Assembly (NCBI GenBank): GCA_016794805.1
Contig: JAEUJI010000323.1
Location: 1 to 50,823 of the forward strand
From: Gemmatimonadota bacterium
Lineage (GTDB): Bacteria; Gemmatimonadota; Gemmatimonadetes; Gemmatimonadales; GWC2-71-9
DNA: 50,823 nt
Reading direction: 5' to 3'
In this document: positions 41,696 through 50,292 of the stretch, in pieces
Position numbering within the stretch: position 1 is the stretch's first letter
How the letters are laid out: each line of letters opens with the position of its first letter
Translations under genes and position numbers: made by a program
Notes under the pieces: generated by a model
Told to the model about the DNA's origin: nothing
The model's database searches: none
The model's input: the letters and a program-made list of their open reading frames with translations, nothing else

Positions 41696-43756
41696 ATGTC
41701 CACGCCGTTCCGTGGCGTGCCGGTCTCTTTCGCCGGCGCGCTCCTCATGCTCCTCGCCGGCGCCGGGCCGCTTGCCGGCCAGGCGCAGGATTCCGCCCCG
41801 CTGGTCCTCGAAACGCTCGAGGTCACCGCGGAACGCATCCGCGCGGTTCCGCCACCGGAGCTGGTGGTCAACGTGCCGGGCCCCGTGGTGCAGCGGCAGC
41901 AGAGCGCCAACGCCTACGACCTGGTGCGCCGCGCCGCCGGACTCGAGGTGCACGAACAGGGGCAGGGCCCAGGCTGGGCCTCTGATGTCGTCATCCGCGG
42001 CTTCACCTCGGATCACTCCTCCGACGTCCTGCTGGTGCTGGATGGCGTCCCGATTAACCTGCCGCTGCACGGGCATGTGGAGGGCTACGCCGACTGGACC
42101 ATCTTCTCCCCCGCGGCGGTGAGCGGGCTCCGGGTCATCCACGGGCCGGCCAGTCCGCTGTACGGCAACTTCGCCTTCGCCGGCGCGGTGGAGGTCAACA
42201 CCCACGCCGATGCAGAGGGTCTCGCGGCGTCGCTCGGTGGGTCGAGCTACGGCGAGGCCGGGGGTTGGATCCGTACCGGACATCGCGGCGCCTCGGGCGG
42301 CTCTCTCATCGCGCTCGATGGCCGGCGGGAAGGGGGATGGCGGGACAACAGCGACAGCTGGCTCGGCAACCTGCTGCTGCGCGGCTGGCGCCGCGTGGGC
42401 GAGCGTACCCGGCTCGAAGGGGGGCTCGCGAGCTACGCGGCTACCTGGAACTCGCCCGGCTTCCTGGCGGTGGCGGACTACAACGCCGGCCACCTCAGCC
42501 GCGCCGCCGACCGGACCGATGGGGGCTCCGGAGGCCGGGCCATCCTCCAGGGCACCCTGCTGCACCGCTTTCCGAGCGAGACCCAGCTGGACCTGCAGGC
42601 CTGGGCCCAGCTGGTGCGCTCCACGGTCTTCCTGTCCATCGCCGAGGATGGTGTGGTGGAGCAGCAGGAGGAGCGGGACCGGCGGACCGCCCTGGGTTTC
42701 ACTGCCAGCTGGCGGGCCCCGGCCGGCAGCGGCGACGTGGCGTTCGGGGTCGATGGCCGCGCCGACTGGGACGACTACCAGCTCTATGGGACGCAACGCC
42801 GAGACCGGGTCGAGACCCGTCAGCTGAGTGACGGGCAGTTCCAGCAGGGCGGGGCGTACCTGCGCTGGCGCGGCTTCGTGTTCGACCGGGTGCAGTACGA
42901 CTTCGGTCTGCGGGGTGACCTGCTCCGGGTGCGGGCCCGGGATCGCGCCATCGCCGGCGATCCCTTCCGTGCCGAGGTGCAGGGGGCCATCTCCCCCAAG
43001 GCCGGCGCCCGGGTGTTGCTCGGCGGCCCCTGGAGCATGGTGGTCACCGGCAGCCGCGGCTTCCGCAGTGCCATCGGCACCATCACGAACCCGAAGCAGC
43101 CGCTCGTCACCGCCTGGTCCGGCGAAGTCGGGGTGCAGCTGAGTGGCGACCGGGTGAACGGCCAGCTCTCCCTGTTCCAGACCAGCACCCGGAATGAACG
43201 GATCCTCGACCCGGTCACCCTCCAGGTGTCCGATGCCGGCACCAGCCGCCGGCGCGGGATCTCGGCTTCTCTGGGCGTGGCGCTCACCTCCCGGCTCCGG
43301 GTCGCGCTGGAAGGCACGCTCAACGACGCGCGAATCACCGGCGCCGGGGACACCACCGGCACCCTGGTATCGACGTCCCTCGTCGGCGGCATCCCGAGGC
43401 CGAAACCCAGCTTTCATGATGTCCCGCTCACGCCGGGCGCCCGGGTGCCCGGCGTGGCGCGCTACCTCGGCCGGGCGGAGCTCGCGCTGGCCGCGACCTC
43501 CGCGCTCGAGACCCGGGTGCTCTTCCGCTGGAGCGGTCCCTTCACCCCGATCGGCGAACCGGGGGTGCGCACCCGCCCCTATGTCCTCACCGACCTGGGC
43601 GCCTCCCTCCGCATTCCGCGGTGGGGTACGCTCGATCTCGAACTGCAGAACCTGCTGAACGCGCGGTATCCCGAGATCCGCGCCTCCGGCTTTCTCAACC
43701 CTGGCGCGCCGCGGACCCTTCGCGCCGCGCTGCGCCTCCCGCTTGCCCCATCCTGA
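41696..43756 (+). CDS. TonB-dependent outer membrane receptor
   Basis: 686 aa. The signal peptide is followed by a short N-terminus with a TonB-box-like VLETLEVTAE, with no STN signalling domain. The plug (about 45-165) contains VVIRGFTSDHSSDVLLVLDG and PLYGNFAFAGAVEV. The 22-strand barrel ends LRAALRLPLAPS, preceded by LELQNLLNARYPEIRASGFL, the conserved C-terminal TonB motif. It imports a scarce ligand with energy from TonB-ExbBD, probably a metal complex (context). Follows the His/Cys-rich gene and precedes a His-rich lipoprotein gene by 16 nt. Confidence 0.93.
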   Translation: MSTPFRGVPVSFAGALLMLLAGAGPLAGQAQDSAPLVLETLEVTAERIRAVPPPELVVNVPGPVVQRQQSANAYDLVRRAAGLEVHEQGQGPGWASDVVIRGFTSDHSSDVLLVLDGVPINLPLHGHVEGYADWTIFSPAAVSGLRVIHGPASPLYGNFAFAGAVEVNTHADAEGLAASLGGSSYGEAGGWIRTGHRGASGGSLIALDGRREGGWRDNSDSWLGNLLLRGWRRVGERTRLEGGLASYAATWNSPGFLAVADYNAGHLSRAADRTDGGSGGRAILQGTLLHRFPSETQLDLQAWAQLVRSTVFLSIAEDGVVEQQEERDRRTALGFTASWRAPAGSGDVAFGVDGRADWDDYQLYGTQRRDRVETRQLSDGQFQQGGAYLRWRGFVFDRVQYDFGLRGDLLRVRARDRAIAGDPFRAEVQGAISPKAGARVLLGGPWSMVVTGSRGFRSAIGTITNPKQPLVTAWSGEVGVQLSGDRVNGQLSLFQTSTRNERILDPVTLQVSDAGTSRRRGISASLGVALTSRLRVALEGTLNDARITGAGDTTGTLVSTSLVGGIPRPKPSFHDVPLTPGARVPGVARYLGRAELALAATSALETRVLFRWSGPFTPIGEPGVRTRPYVLTDLGASLRIPRWGTLDLELQNLLNARYPEIRASGFLNPGAPRTLRAALRLPLAPS

Positions 43757-43772
43757 ACCAGAGGCAATTCGC

Positions 43773-44198
43773 ATGCGTTCCCCTTCTCGCTTCGTCCCCT
43801 CGGCCCTGCTTGTCACCGCCACCCTGGTGGCCGCCTGCAGCGACAGCAACGAGCCGCCCGCCGAGGATCACACCCCGGTTCGCCTGGAGCTGGCGGTGAA
43901 CGGAGTCGCCATGGCGGACGACACCGTGCGCCTGACGGCGGGCGGCAGCGACACCGTGCGCGTCACCTTCTACAATGCCGGGGACGAAAACCTCGATGCC
44001 CACGAGGATGATCACTACTCCGCGCTCACCTTCCTTCCCGCGACCGGCCTCACCGCCACCATCGACTCGACCCACCACTTCCGGCACGAGGTGGTGAACA
44101 CGGTGGCGGCGGGCACCACCGGCGATATCGACATCGGCTACGGGCACGACGCCGCGGCCGATGAGTACACCTTCACGGTGGCCTACAAGGCCGAGTAG
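43773..44198 (+). CDS. His/Asp-rich lipoprotein, probable metal-binding
   Basis: 141 aa from the ATG at 43773, lipobox VAAC (Cys22). The mature part is a single beta-sandwich-like domain. It contains His33, His77 and His81 amid HEDDH, and His101, 102, 105 (HHFRH), then GYGHDAAADE. No homologous family is recognised. The histidine placement on predicted strand ends plus the adjacent TonB receptor suggests periplasmic metal capture. Last gene before two hairpin terminators. Confidence 0.65.
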   Translation: MRSPSRFVPSALLVTATLVAACSDSNEPPAEDHTPVRLELAVNGVAMADDTVRLTAGGSDTVRVTFYNAGDENLDAHEDDHYSALTFLPATGLTATIDSTHHFRHEVVNTVAAGTTGDIDIGYGHDAAADEYTFTVAYKAE

Positions 44199-44243
44199 TC
44201 CGGGAGAGATCCGCCCGGGCTCACGCCTCGTTGCATTGCGCGG

Positions 44244-44284
44244 GGCCGGAGGGTCACTCCGGCCGCCGCCCCGGGTGCCGGGGC
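44244..44284 (+). terminator. Tandem hairpin terminators after the TonB operon
   Basis: Hairpin one is GGCCGGAG-N5-CTCCGGCC (44244-44264). Hairpin two is GCCCCGG-GTG-CCGGGGC (44268-44284), followed by GTTTGCGTG, the closest match to a classic Rho-independent signal in this window. They separate the TonB operon from the next sigma gene. Confidence 0.7.
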
Positions 44285-44321
44285 GTTTGCGTGTCCTGCT
44301 CTGGCGGCGCCTGCCGTCGAG

Positions 44322-44969
44322 GTGCGATCCTTGGCCGTGCCCGATTCCCAGCACAGATTGCCGCGCCCCGACGCCCCCGGCCCGCGCCTCCTGAGCGACG
44401 CCCGGGAGGCCAGTCTCGCCGCGGGGCTCATCGCCCGCGACGAACGCGCCCTGGTGCAACTGGTGGAGGTGGCGACGCCCTGGCTGCTGGCGGTGGCGCA
44501 GGCGATGCTCGCCGACCGCGACGAGGCCGAGGAGGTGGTGCAGGAGGCCTTCACGATCGCCTGGCGCCGGGTGGACCTGTTCGACCAGAGCAGCGGCCGG
44601 CTGATGCCGTGGCTGCTCCGCATCACCCGCAATCGGGCCATCGACCGGCTGCGGGGACGGCGCCGCCGGGTGGACAAGGCGCGCCGGCTCCTGGCCCTCG
44701 GCGGGCTGGGGGCGGGCAGCGCCGCTCCCGTGGAACCGGACGAAGCCGGCACGCCCGGCTGGCAGGTGCACCGGGCCGTGCATGCCGCGCTCGCCGCGCT
44801 CCCTCCCGACCAGCGCGACGTGGTGCAGCTCGCCTATTTCGAGGGACTCACCCATTCGGAAATCGCGGGGCGGCTCGCCATCCCGCTCGGCACCGTCAAG
44901 ACGCGCCTTCGGCTTGCCTTTGACAAGCTGCGGGGCGGACTCTCCTCGCTCAAGGACTGGGTCGTATGA
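44322..44969 (+). CDS. ECF RNA polymerase sigma factor
   Basis: 215 aa; GTG start at 44322 is uncertain, and a GTG at 44337 would trim five residues. Region 2 is about 45-115 (DEAEEVVQEAFTIAWRRV, RITRNRAIDRLRGRRRR) and region 4 about 155-205 with helix-turn-helix LTHSEIAGRLAIPLGTVKTR. An ATGA overlap links it to its anti-sigma gene. The receptor upstream lacks the STN domain that FecI-type systems need, so control of the receptor by surface signalling is unlikely. Confidence 0.9.
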   Translation: MRSLAVPDSQHRLPRPDAPGPRLLSDAREASLAAGLIARDERALVQLVEVATPWLLAVAQAMLADRDEAEEVVQEAFTIAWRRVDLFDQSSGRLMPWLLRITRNRAIDRLRGRRRRVDKARRLLALGGLGAGSAAPVEPDEAGTPGWQVHRAVHAALAALPPDQRDVVQLAYFEGLTHSEIAGRLAIPLGTVKTRLRLAFDKLRGGLSSLKDWVV

Positions 44970-45703
44970 TCGCGCACGACTGGTTTGTCGAACATCGCAC
45001 CGATTTCGTCGCCCGCACCCTCGAGCCCGACGAGGAGCGGAGCTTCACCGAGCACCTCGGCGGCTGCGCAGACTGCCGGGCCGCGATCGCGCGGCTGGAG
45101 CAGGAACTGGCCTGGCTTCCCATGGGGCTTGCCCCGGTACCGCCCCGCCCCGGACTCACCCGGTCGCTGGTGGCCGGCGCGCTGGGGGAGCGCCGGGGGC
45201 CGCCCCGGTGGCTGGTGCCGTTCGCCCTGGCGGCCTCGCTGGCCCTCAGTCTTGGCGCCTGGTTCTGGGCCCTGGGTACGACCCGGGCGTTCGAGCGGCA
45301 ACTGGCGCAGGAGCGGGGACGGCTGGTGGAGGAACTGGCCATGACTCGGGACACCCTCGGCATCATCCGGGAGGCGGGGATGGTGCGCCACGCGAGCATC
45401 AGCATGGGGAAGAAGCAGGGCGGGATGCTGATCTTCGCCGACGAGCGCACCCACCGCTGGAATGTGGTGGTCTACGGGCTGCCGGCGTCCGAGCCGGGGG
45501 AGGTGTGCCAGTTCTGGTTCATCACGGACTCGGGGATGGTGCGCGGCGTGGAAGTGAAGACTGATGGCCGGAGTCCCGCGCTGCTGACCCTGCCGATGCC
45601 GCCCAATGCCCGGAACGTGATGGGCGCGGCGCTGACCATCGAGCCGATGGGCGCGACCGGTGCCGCGCCCGCCGGTGTGGAGCTGGCACACCTGATGTTG
45701 TAG
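44966..45703 (+). CDS. Zinc-finger anti-sigma factor (RskA-like)
   Basis: 245 aa. Anti-sigma motif EHLGGCADC (H-x3-C-x2-C, about 29-37). TM helix near 82-100 (PFALAASLALSLGAWFWAL). The C-terminal 130 residues match RskA-type extracytoplasmic domains (VVYGLPASEPGEVCQFWFI, GALTIEPMG-like end). It sequesters the upstream ECF factor. The extracytoplasmic part is expected to be sensed by proteolysis (family knowledge). Overlaps the sigma gene by 4 nt. Confidence 0.9.
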   Translation: MIAHDWFVEHRTDFVARTLEPDEERSFTEHLGGCADCRAAIARLEQELAWLPMGLAPVPPRPGLTRSLVAGALGERRGPPRWLVPFALAASLALSLGAWFWALGTTRAFERQLAQERGRLVEELAMTRDTLGIIREAGMVRHASISMGKKQGGMLIFADERTHRWNVVVYGLPASEPGEVCQFWFITDSGMVRGVEVKTDGRSPALLTLPMPPNARNVMGAALTIEPMGATGAAPAGVELAHLML

Positions 45704-45707
45704 CGGC

Positions 45708-47120
45708 TCAGGCCGTGGGGGCGGGCAGGCGCAGGGTGAACGCCGCGCCGCGGTCCACCGGGTCCAGCGTGAGGGTCCCACCATGGGCTTCCGCGATCGA
45801 CCGCGCGATCGCGAGGCCCAGACCGGTGCCGGCCGTGGCGCCGGAGCCGCGGGCGAAGCGATCGAAGATCCGTTGCCGCAGCTCAGGGGCCACGCCGGGC
45901 CCGAAGTCGCGGACCGTGACCCACGAGGTGCCGGTGCCACTGCCGTTTCCTCCGGCGCTGCCGGTGGAGATCTCGATGGCAGAGCCCGGAGCGTGCAGCA
46001 GGGCGTTGTGGACCAGGGCGAGCAGGGCCCGCTCCAGCATGGGGCGATCGCCCTCCACCGGTGCAGCCTCGAACTCGCCGTGCCGCAGTTCCCGGTCGGC
46101 CGCCTGGGGCAGCGCGCGGACCCGGTTCAGCACCGGAGAGACCAGATCATCGAGGTACAGCCGTTCCCGGGCCGGCTGCAGGGCGTTGGTGTCGCCGCGC
46201 GCGATCAGCAACAGGTCCCCCACCAGATTGCCGAGTTCCGCCGCTTCGGCCGCGATCCGCTCCAGGGCCTGCCGGTCCAGCACCGGGTCGGGCCTGGCGC
46301 GGAGGGTGACCTCCGCCTCGCTGCGGAGGATGGCCACCGGGGTCCGGAGCTCGTGCGCCACGTCCGCCAGGAACTGCCGCTGCCCCTCCGCCACGCCCCG
46401 TTCCCGCTCGAGCGCGCTCCCCAGCCGGTCCACCAGGAGGTTGAGCGCGTCGGTGAGGCTGCTGATCTCGTCGCCGGCGGCGTGCGGGGCCAGGCGCGTG
46501 AACCCGGTGGCGCCGGCCTCGACCTGTTCGCTGATCCGTTCCGCCGACTCCGCCACCCGCCCGATCGGGCGGAGCACGAGCCCCGAACCCCACGCGCCGG
46601 CCACGGCCCCGAGCACCAGGATGAGGGGGAGGACCGTCACCAGCGATCGGCGCAGCCGCACCAGGCGCCGCTCCAGCGGCAGGGTGCCCATGGCCACGAC
46701 GACCTGCACGCCGTCGAGGGGGACCCGGATGATTCGCGCCGGTCCATCACGGAGCTCGACGGTGGAGAGGCGCCGTGCGCTCCCCGTCGCCGGGACATCG
46801 TTGAAGTAGGGTTCACCCGGGAGCCGCTGGCTCGCCGCCACAAAGCGGCCCAGGCTGTCGAACGCGACCAGGGTGCGGTCCCCATAGGCGAGTTCGCCCA
46901 CGACATGGGCCGCGGTCGCGCCGGCCGAGCCGAACTCGGGGCGGTCCAGCTGGAACAGCGCCCGGACGCTGCGGGCCGCGTCGCTCAGCCCATGGTCGAA
47001 GTCCCGCTGGTAGCTCCGCGCCAGGTGCAGGTAGAGCCCAAGGGCTCCGAGGCCCAGGAGGACCGCGAAGCCCGTGGCGAACACCAGCGCGAGGCGGGTG
47101 CGGAGGCCGAGCGGGTTCAC
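45708..47120 (-). CDS. Two-component sensor histidine kinase
   Basis: 470 aa. TM1 is about 9-31 and TM2 about 158-182, flanking a periplasmic sensor of about 125 residues. HAMP linker follows. HisKA H-box FLADVAHELRTP with His256. ATPase N-box ALVHNALLHAP, G1 DFGPGV, and G2 GTGLGLAIARSIAEAHGG. It should phosphorylate the response regulator at 47117-47839, whose stop overlaps this gene's start by 4 nt. The signal is unknown; the neighbouring DUF2231-like protein suggests a membrane or metal cue. Confidence 0.93.
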   Translation of the reverse strand: MNPLGLRTRLALVFATGFAVLLGLGALGLYLHLARSYQRDFDHGLSDAARSVRALFQLDRPEFGSAGATAAHVVGELAYGDRTLVAFDSLGRFVAASQRLPGEPYFNDVPATGSARRLSTVELRDGPARIIRVPLDGVQVVVAMGTLPLERRLVRLRRSLVTVLPLILVLGAVAGAWGSGLVLRPIGRVAESAERISEQVEAGATGFTRLAPHAAGDEISSLTDALNLLVDRLGSALERERGVAEGQRQFLADVAHELRTPVAILRSEAEVTLRARPDPVLDRQALERIAAEAAELGNLVGDLLLIARGDTNALQPARERLYLDDLVSPVLNRVRALPQAADRELRHGEFEAAPVEGDRPMLERALLALVHNALLHAPGSAIEISTGSAGGNGSGTGTSWVTVRDFGPGVAPELRQRIFDRFARGSGATAGTGLGLAIARSIAEAHGGTLTLDPVDRGAAFTLRLPAPTA

Positions 47121-47839
47121 CCGGGGCGGATGCCCCGGGTAGGGTCGAGCGAATAGCCGGCGCCGCGCACGGTGTGGATCAGCGGCGTGAGGCCAGGCTG
47201 GTCGATCTTGCGGCGGATGCGCGACACGTAGACGTCGATGATGTTCGAGAAGGGGTCGTAGTTCTCATCCCAGACCGCGCCACTGATGGCGGCGCGGCCG
47301 CAGACCTGCCCTGCCTGACGGGCAAGATACTCGAGGAGCGCGTACTCGGTCGTCGTCATCTCCACGGGCCGCCCCGCCCGGGTGACGGTCCGGGCGGCGG
47401 GGTCCACCACGAGGTCCGCGACGGTGATCCGCGTGGGCCGGCTTTCGGGAGCCCGGCGCTGCAGGGCCCGGAGCCGGGCCACCAGCTCCTCGAAGGCGAA
47501 CGGCTTGACCAGGTAGTCGTCCGCGCCGCTGTCGAGGCCGGCCACCCGGTCCTCGACCGTATCGCGCGCGGTCAGCATCAGGATCGGGACCGGGATCGCC
47601 CGCTTGCGGAGCTCCGCCGCCAGCCCGAAGCCCGAGCCGTCTGGCAGGTTGACGTCGAGGATCACGGCGTCGTAGCGCTCCAGTTCAAGCTTCTGCCGCG
47701 CCGACGCCAGGGTGTCCGCCACGTCCACCGCATGGGCCGCCTCGCGCAGCCCCCGGGCCAGGCTTTCAGCCAGCCGGTGCTCGTCTTCTACCAGCAGGAC
47801 GCGCAATTGGTCCGCTCCCTCAATCGTCGTCGCCGTCAT
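47117..47839 (-). CDS. OmpR/PhoB-family response regulator
   Basis: 240 aa from the ATG at 47839 (the longer frame to 47878 is less likely). Receiver domain: acidic pair in VEDEH (18-20), phosphoacceptor Asp62 (VILDVNLPDG), Thr in LTARD, Lys in VKPFAFEEL. The C-terminal winged helix ends IDVYVSRIRRKID and HTVRGAGYSL. Sequence features match the CopR/CusR/CzcR-like subgroup of metal-responsive regulators, though that subgroup call is tentative. Overlaps the DUF2231-like gene by 20 nt and the kinase by 4 nt. Confidence 0.93.
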   Translation of the reverse strand: MTATTIEGADQLRVLLVEDEHRLAESLARGLREAAHAVDVADTLASARQKLELERYDAVILDVNLPDGSGFGLAAELRKRAIPVPILMLTARDTVEDRVAGLDSGADDYLVKPFAFEELVARLRALQRRAPESRPTRITVADLVVDPAARTVTRAGRPVEMTTTEYALLEYLARQAGQVCGRAAISGAVWDENYDPFSNIIDVYVSRIRRKIDQPGLTPLIHTVRGAGYSLDPTRGIRPG

Positions 47840-48338
47840 GTTGGCCTCCGCCAGTCGCCGCCTGACCGCCATCGCCACCCGGTGCGAGGGCGGCGGCTCC
47901 AGGCCGAACCTCGTCGTGCCGGATTACCCCGCCCGCCAGCGCCGTCCAGCCGAACAGCGCCGCGCTCAGCGCCAGTCCCCCGGCGGTAATGCCGCCCAGG
48001 CCGGCCGCGGCCGGGCGCGAACCCCGGCTCTGCCACAACCCCACCACGGCGATGCCGCCGGTCAGCAGCATGGCGATGAGCGCCGCCTCGCCGCGTTCCT
48101 CGTGCTCGTGCACCAGGCGCTCCTGATACCACGTGGTGTCCTCCAGCTGCTCCTCCGCCGGCTCGCCGGTGAGGAACACGGGGTAGGACACGACCGCCAG
48201 CAGGACCACCGCGCCAAGCGCCGCCCGCTGCAGGTCGCGGGACCGGCGCAGGAGGCCCCACAGCAGCAGGGCCAGGACGAGCGGAGTGCCGATGACGGGC
48301 AGGTGATTGAGTATCAGGTGCAGGTGGGCAGGGCTCAT
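47820..48338 (-). CDS. DUF2231-like membrane protein
   Basis: 172 aa, four predicted TM helices (about 10-28, 38-55, 85-101, 118-140), with NHLPVIGTPLVLAL at the N-terminus, HEHEERGEAALI before TM3, and an acidic/His-rich C-terminus (QHDGDDD). Paired His residues near TM1 and TM3 are typical of DUF2231-like proteins and suggest heme or metal ligation. It starts the operon DUF2231-regulator-kinase. Role unknown. Confidence 0.7.
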   Translation of the reverse strand: MSPAHLHLILNHLPVIGTPLVLALLLWGLLRRSRDLQRAALGAVVLLAVVSYPVFLTGEPAEEQLEDTTWYQERLVHEHEERGEAALIAMLLTGGIAVVGLWQSRGSRPAAAGLGGITAGGLALSAALFGWTALAGGVIRHDEVRPGAAALAPGGDGGQAATGGGQHDGDDD

Positions 48339-48379
48339 GGATCCGTCCGGTGGTGACCCGGGACAATCTACGGCCCACC

Positions 48380-48391
48380 CATGAATTCATG
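48380..48391. promoter_or_regulatory. Perfect palindrome upstream of the DUF2231/regulator/kinase operon
   Basis: CATGAATTCATG, a perfect 12-bp palindrome, lies 41 nt upstream of the first start codon (48338). A TAGATT -10-like element is at 48365-48370 on the minus strand. GGTAATT occurs twice (48406-48412 and 48459-48465), 53 bp apart, as a direct repeat that could serve an OmpR-type regulator. The 183-nt gap 48339-48521 is AT-rich for this genome and holds no gene I can support. Confidence 0.4.
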
Positions 48392-48521
48392 ATTAACCCA
48401 GGCCCGGTAATTGGCGGCAGTAGGTGTGGCCCTCGACCTCTGTCGTAACACATTGTCTGGTAATTACTTGCGGATTTGGATCGGGGCGGTGCGACTGGGG
48501 GGACGGCAACGTCTGGCCCGG

Positions 48522-50030
48522 CTAGTCCTGGGCGGGTTCCCCCCCGAGTTCACCCACCGGGTCGGTCATGTCCTCGTTCCCATCGGCGGGAATCGAGGCA
48601 CCGTCGGCGCCGAGCAGGCGGAAGGCCGCCCATTGGTGGCGCTTGGCGGTCTTGGAGCGGGGACCGTTGTACATCAGGGAGACGAGGAACATCCCGTCGC
48701 GGCGGCCGAGGTACCCGACCAGGGTGGACACCCCGCTCAACGTTCCGGTCTTGGCCCGCACCACGCCCGGCTCCGGCAGGCCGCCAGACAGGCGGGCCAG
48801 CGTCCCCTGGCCATTCGCCGGGAGGAGGTAAGGGAAGTTCCGCCCCGCGGCGGTGTTCTGGAAATTCGCCATGTAGGCGATGAACGTCGCGGGCGTCACC
48901 CGGTCTTCGTGGGACATGCCGCTGCCGTCCACCAGGTTGACCCCGCCGGCCACCCCGGCCACCTGCTGCACATGCTCGGTGAGGAGCGCCGGCCCGCTGT
49001 CCGGGCCCGCGGCCCAGCGGAGCAGCAGTTCCGCGCCAATGTTGAGGCTGCGACGGTTCACTTCGTAGGCCACCGAATCAAAGGTCGGTGACTCGACCGA
49101 CGCCATCTCTTCGGTCGGCGGGTTTTCCACCGTGATCGGCGAGGGCGTCCGGTCCCACACGATCCCGGCCTGTTCCAGCGCCCGGGCCCAGGCCGCGGCG
49201 AGCACCGCCTTTGGATCGCCGGCCACGGTGACCAGTCGCCGCACGCCGGCGCCGCTGCCCACGGCTCCAGTGACGAGGTACCCGCCATCGGCCATGCGCC
49301 GGATTCGGAGCCGCGAGCGGCGCCCGGCGACGGTGGTGGCATGGATCGTCACCAGGGCGTTGAGGCCGGCGGGCGAGGTCTCGACCAGGGTCGGGCGGGC
49401 GCCGGACTTCCGGCCAGGCGCCACATGCAGCCAGACCACGTTCTCGTGCAGCGTGATGGCCCCGACCAGCGGGGCGTAGATGCTGCCCCAGTTGGCACGG
49501 CGCCAGCTCGCCGGAAAACTGGCGTCGGCGGCCGAGCCATCGCCGCTGACCACCGCGAGCGGGCCACGGAGGCGCCGGACCCCGGACTGCGCCAGCTGGT
49601 TCGCCAGGTCCTGCAGCCGCGGGCCATGGCCGTCGGGACTCTCGAGGGTCGGGTCGCCGTTCAGTTCCAGCGCCCAGCGGCCATGCCATTCCCCGGTGAC
49701 CTCATCGAGCGACCCGTAGCCCATCACGCGGGTCGAGCGGCGGGCCTCGCCGCCGAGCACGCTGCGGGCGTATCCGGTCGTCAGGAGCTTGACCGTGGAG
49801 GCCGGAATGAGGGAGGCATCCGGGTTGATGGTCCACAGGAGCTGGCCATGCTGATCGGCGACCGCGATACCCCAGGTTCCCGGCGCGGCCCGGCGCGCGG
49901 TGCGGTACCACTGATCGAGCCGCAGCTTGAGGGGGCGGGGGAGTTCCTGCGCCTGCACGCGCTCCGGCAGCGCCATGGCACAGAGCGCCAGGGCGAATGC
50001 GATGAGGGTGCCACGTGTGATCAGGCGCAC
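48522..50030 (-). CDS. dacB: D-alanyl-D-alanine carboxypeptidase/endopeptidase (PBP4 type)
   Basis: 502 aa with a signal peptide (RVQAQE). Class C penicillin-binding protein architecture: SxxK with Ser78-Lys81 (PASTVK), the large inserted domains II/III (about 130-300), then DGSGMSHEDRVTP around 368-380 and KTG 427-429. It removes the terminal D-Ala or hydrolyses cross-links of peptidoglycan. In the conserved DGSGLSRxN motif the Asn position is Asp376 (SHED). Single gene, promoter candidate at 50106-50133. Confidence 0.93.
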   Translation of the reverse strand: MRLITRGTLIAFALALCAMALPERVQAQELPRPLKLRLDQWYRTARRAAPGTWGIAVADQHGQLLWTINPDASLIPASTVKLLTTGYARSVLGGEARRSTRVMGYGSLDEVTGEWHGRWALELNGDPTLESPDGHGPRLQDLANQLAQSGVRRLRGPLAVVSGDGSAADASFPASWRRANWGSIYAPLVGAITLHENVVWLHVAPGRKSGARPTLVETSPAGLNALVTIHATTVAGRRSRLRIRRMADGGYLVTGAVGSGAGVRRLVTVAGDPKAVLAAAWARALEQAGIVWDRTPSPITVENPPTEEMASVESPTFDSVAYEVNRRSLNIGAELLLRWAAGPDSGPALLTEHVQQVAGVAGGVNLVDGSGMSHEDRVTPATFIAYMANFQNTAAGRNFPYLLPANGQGTLARLSGGLPEPGVVRAKTGTLSGVSTLVGYLGRRDGMFLVSLMYNGPRSKTAKRHQWAAFRLLGADGASIPADGNEDMTDPVGELGGEPAQD

Positions 50031-50105
50031 AGGGTCGTCGTACCTCGTGGTCTCAGAATGCTCGTCGGCTGGCCGGAAAGCGGAGAATGCCGGGCAGGAC
50101 GGAGC

Positions 50106-50133
50106 AATTTACCGGTGGATCGAAAGTTGGCAA
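50106..50133 (-). promoter_or_regulatory. Candidate promoter of dacB
   Basis: On the minus strand TTGCCA (50128-50133), a 16-nt spacer and TAAATT (50106-50111): five and four matches to the sigma70 consensus. The leader to the dacB ATG is about 69 nt. 50134-50253 shows no other feature. Confidence 0.5.
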
Positions 50134-50253
50134 CCCGCGTCCCGGCAACAGCTTGGAACGCCCATGGGCCGAATCGGGGTGCCCCCGGAGGGTGAAAACA
50201 GCAAGTCGGGGGCCACCAGGGGGGATTGCGCAGGGTGGGGAGGGAAAACGACA

Positions 50254-50276
50254 GGGGCGGGGGAAGCCCCCGCCCC
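50254..50276 (-). terminator. Strong hairpin terminator after the acyl-CoA dehydrogenase
   Basis: Perfect 10-bp inverted repeat GGGGCGGGGG / CCCCCGCCCC with a 3-nt loop, 17 nt after the stop. On the minus strand it is followed by TGTCGTTTTCCC, a T-rich tract, as in Rho-independent terminators. Confidence 0.75.
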
Positions 50277-50292
50277 CGGATGGGCGACGGAC

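Noticed and set aside
41549-43849. A 766-codon open frame antisense to the TonB receptor
   Set aside because: Repetitive Gly/Ala/Arg composition typical of antisense frames in GC-rich DNA; the receptor frame has clear plug and barrel motifs.
41696-45703. FecI/FecR-type surface signalling from the TonB receptor to the neighbouring sigma/anti-sigma pair
   Set aside because: The receptor has no N-terminal STN domain, the anti-sigma is RskA/zinc-finger type rather than FecR, and two terminators separate the units.
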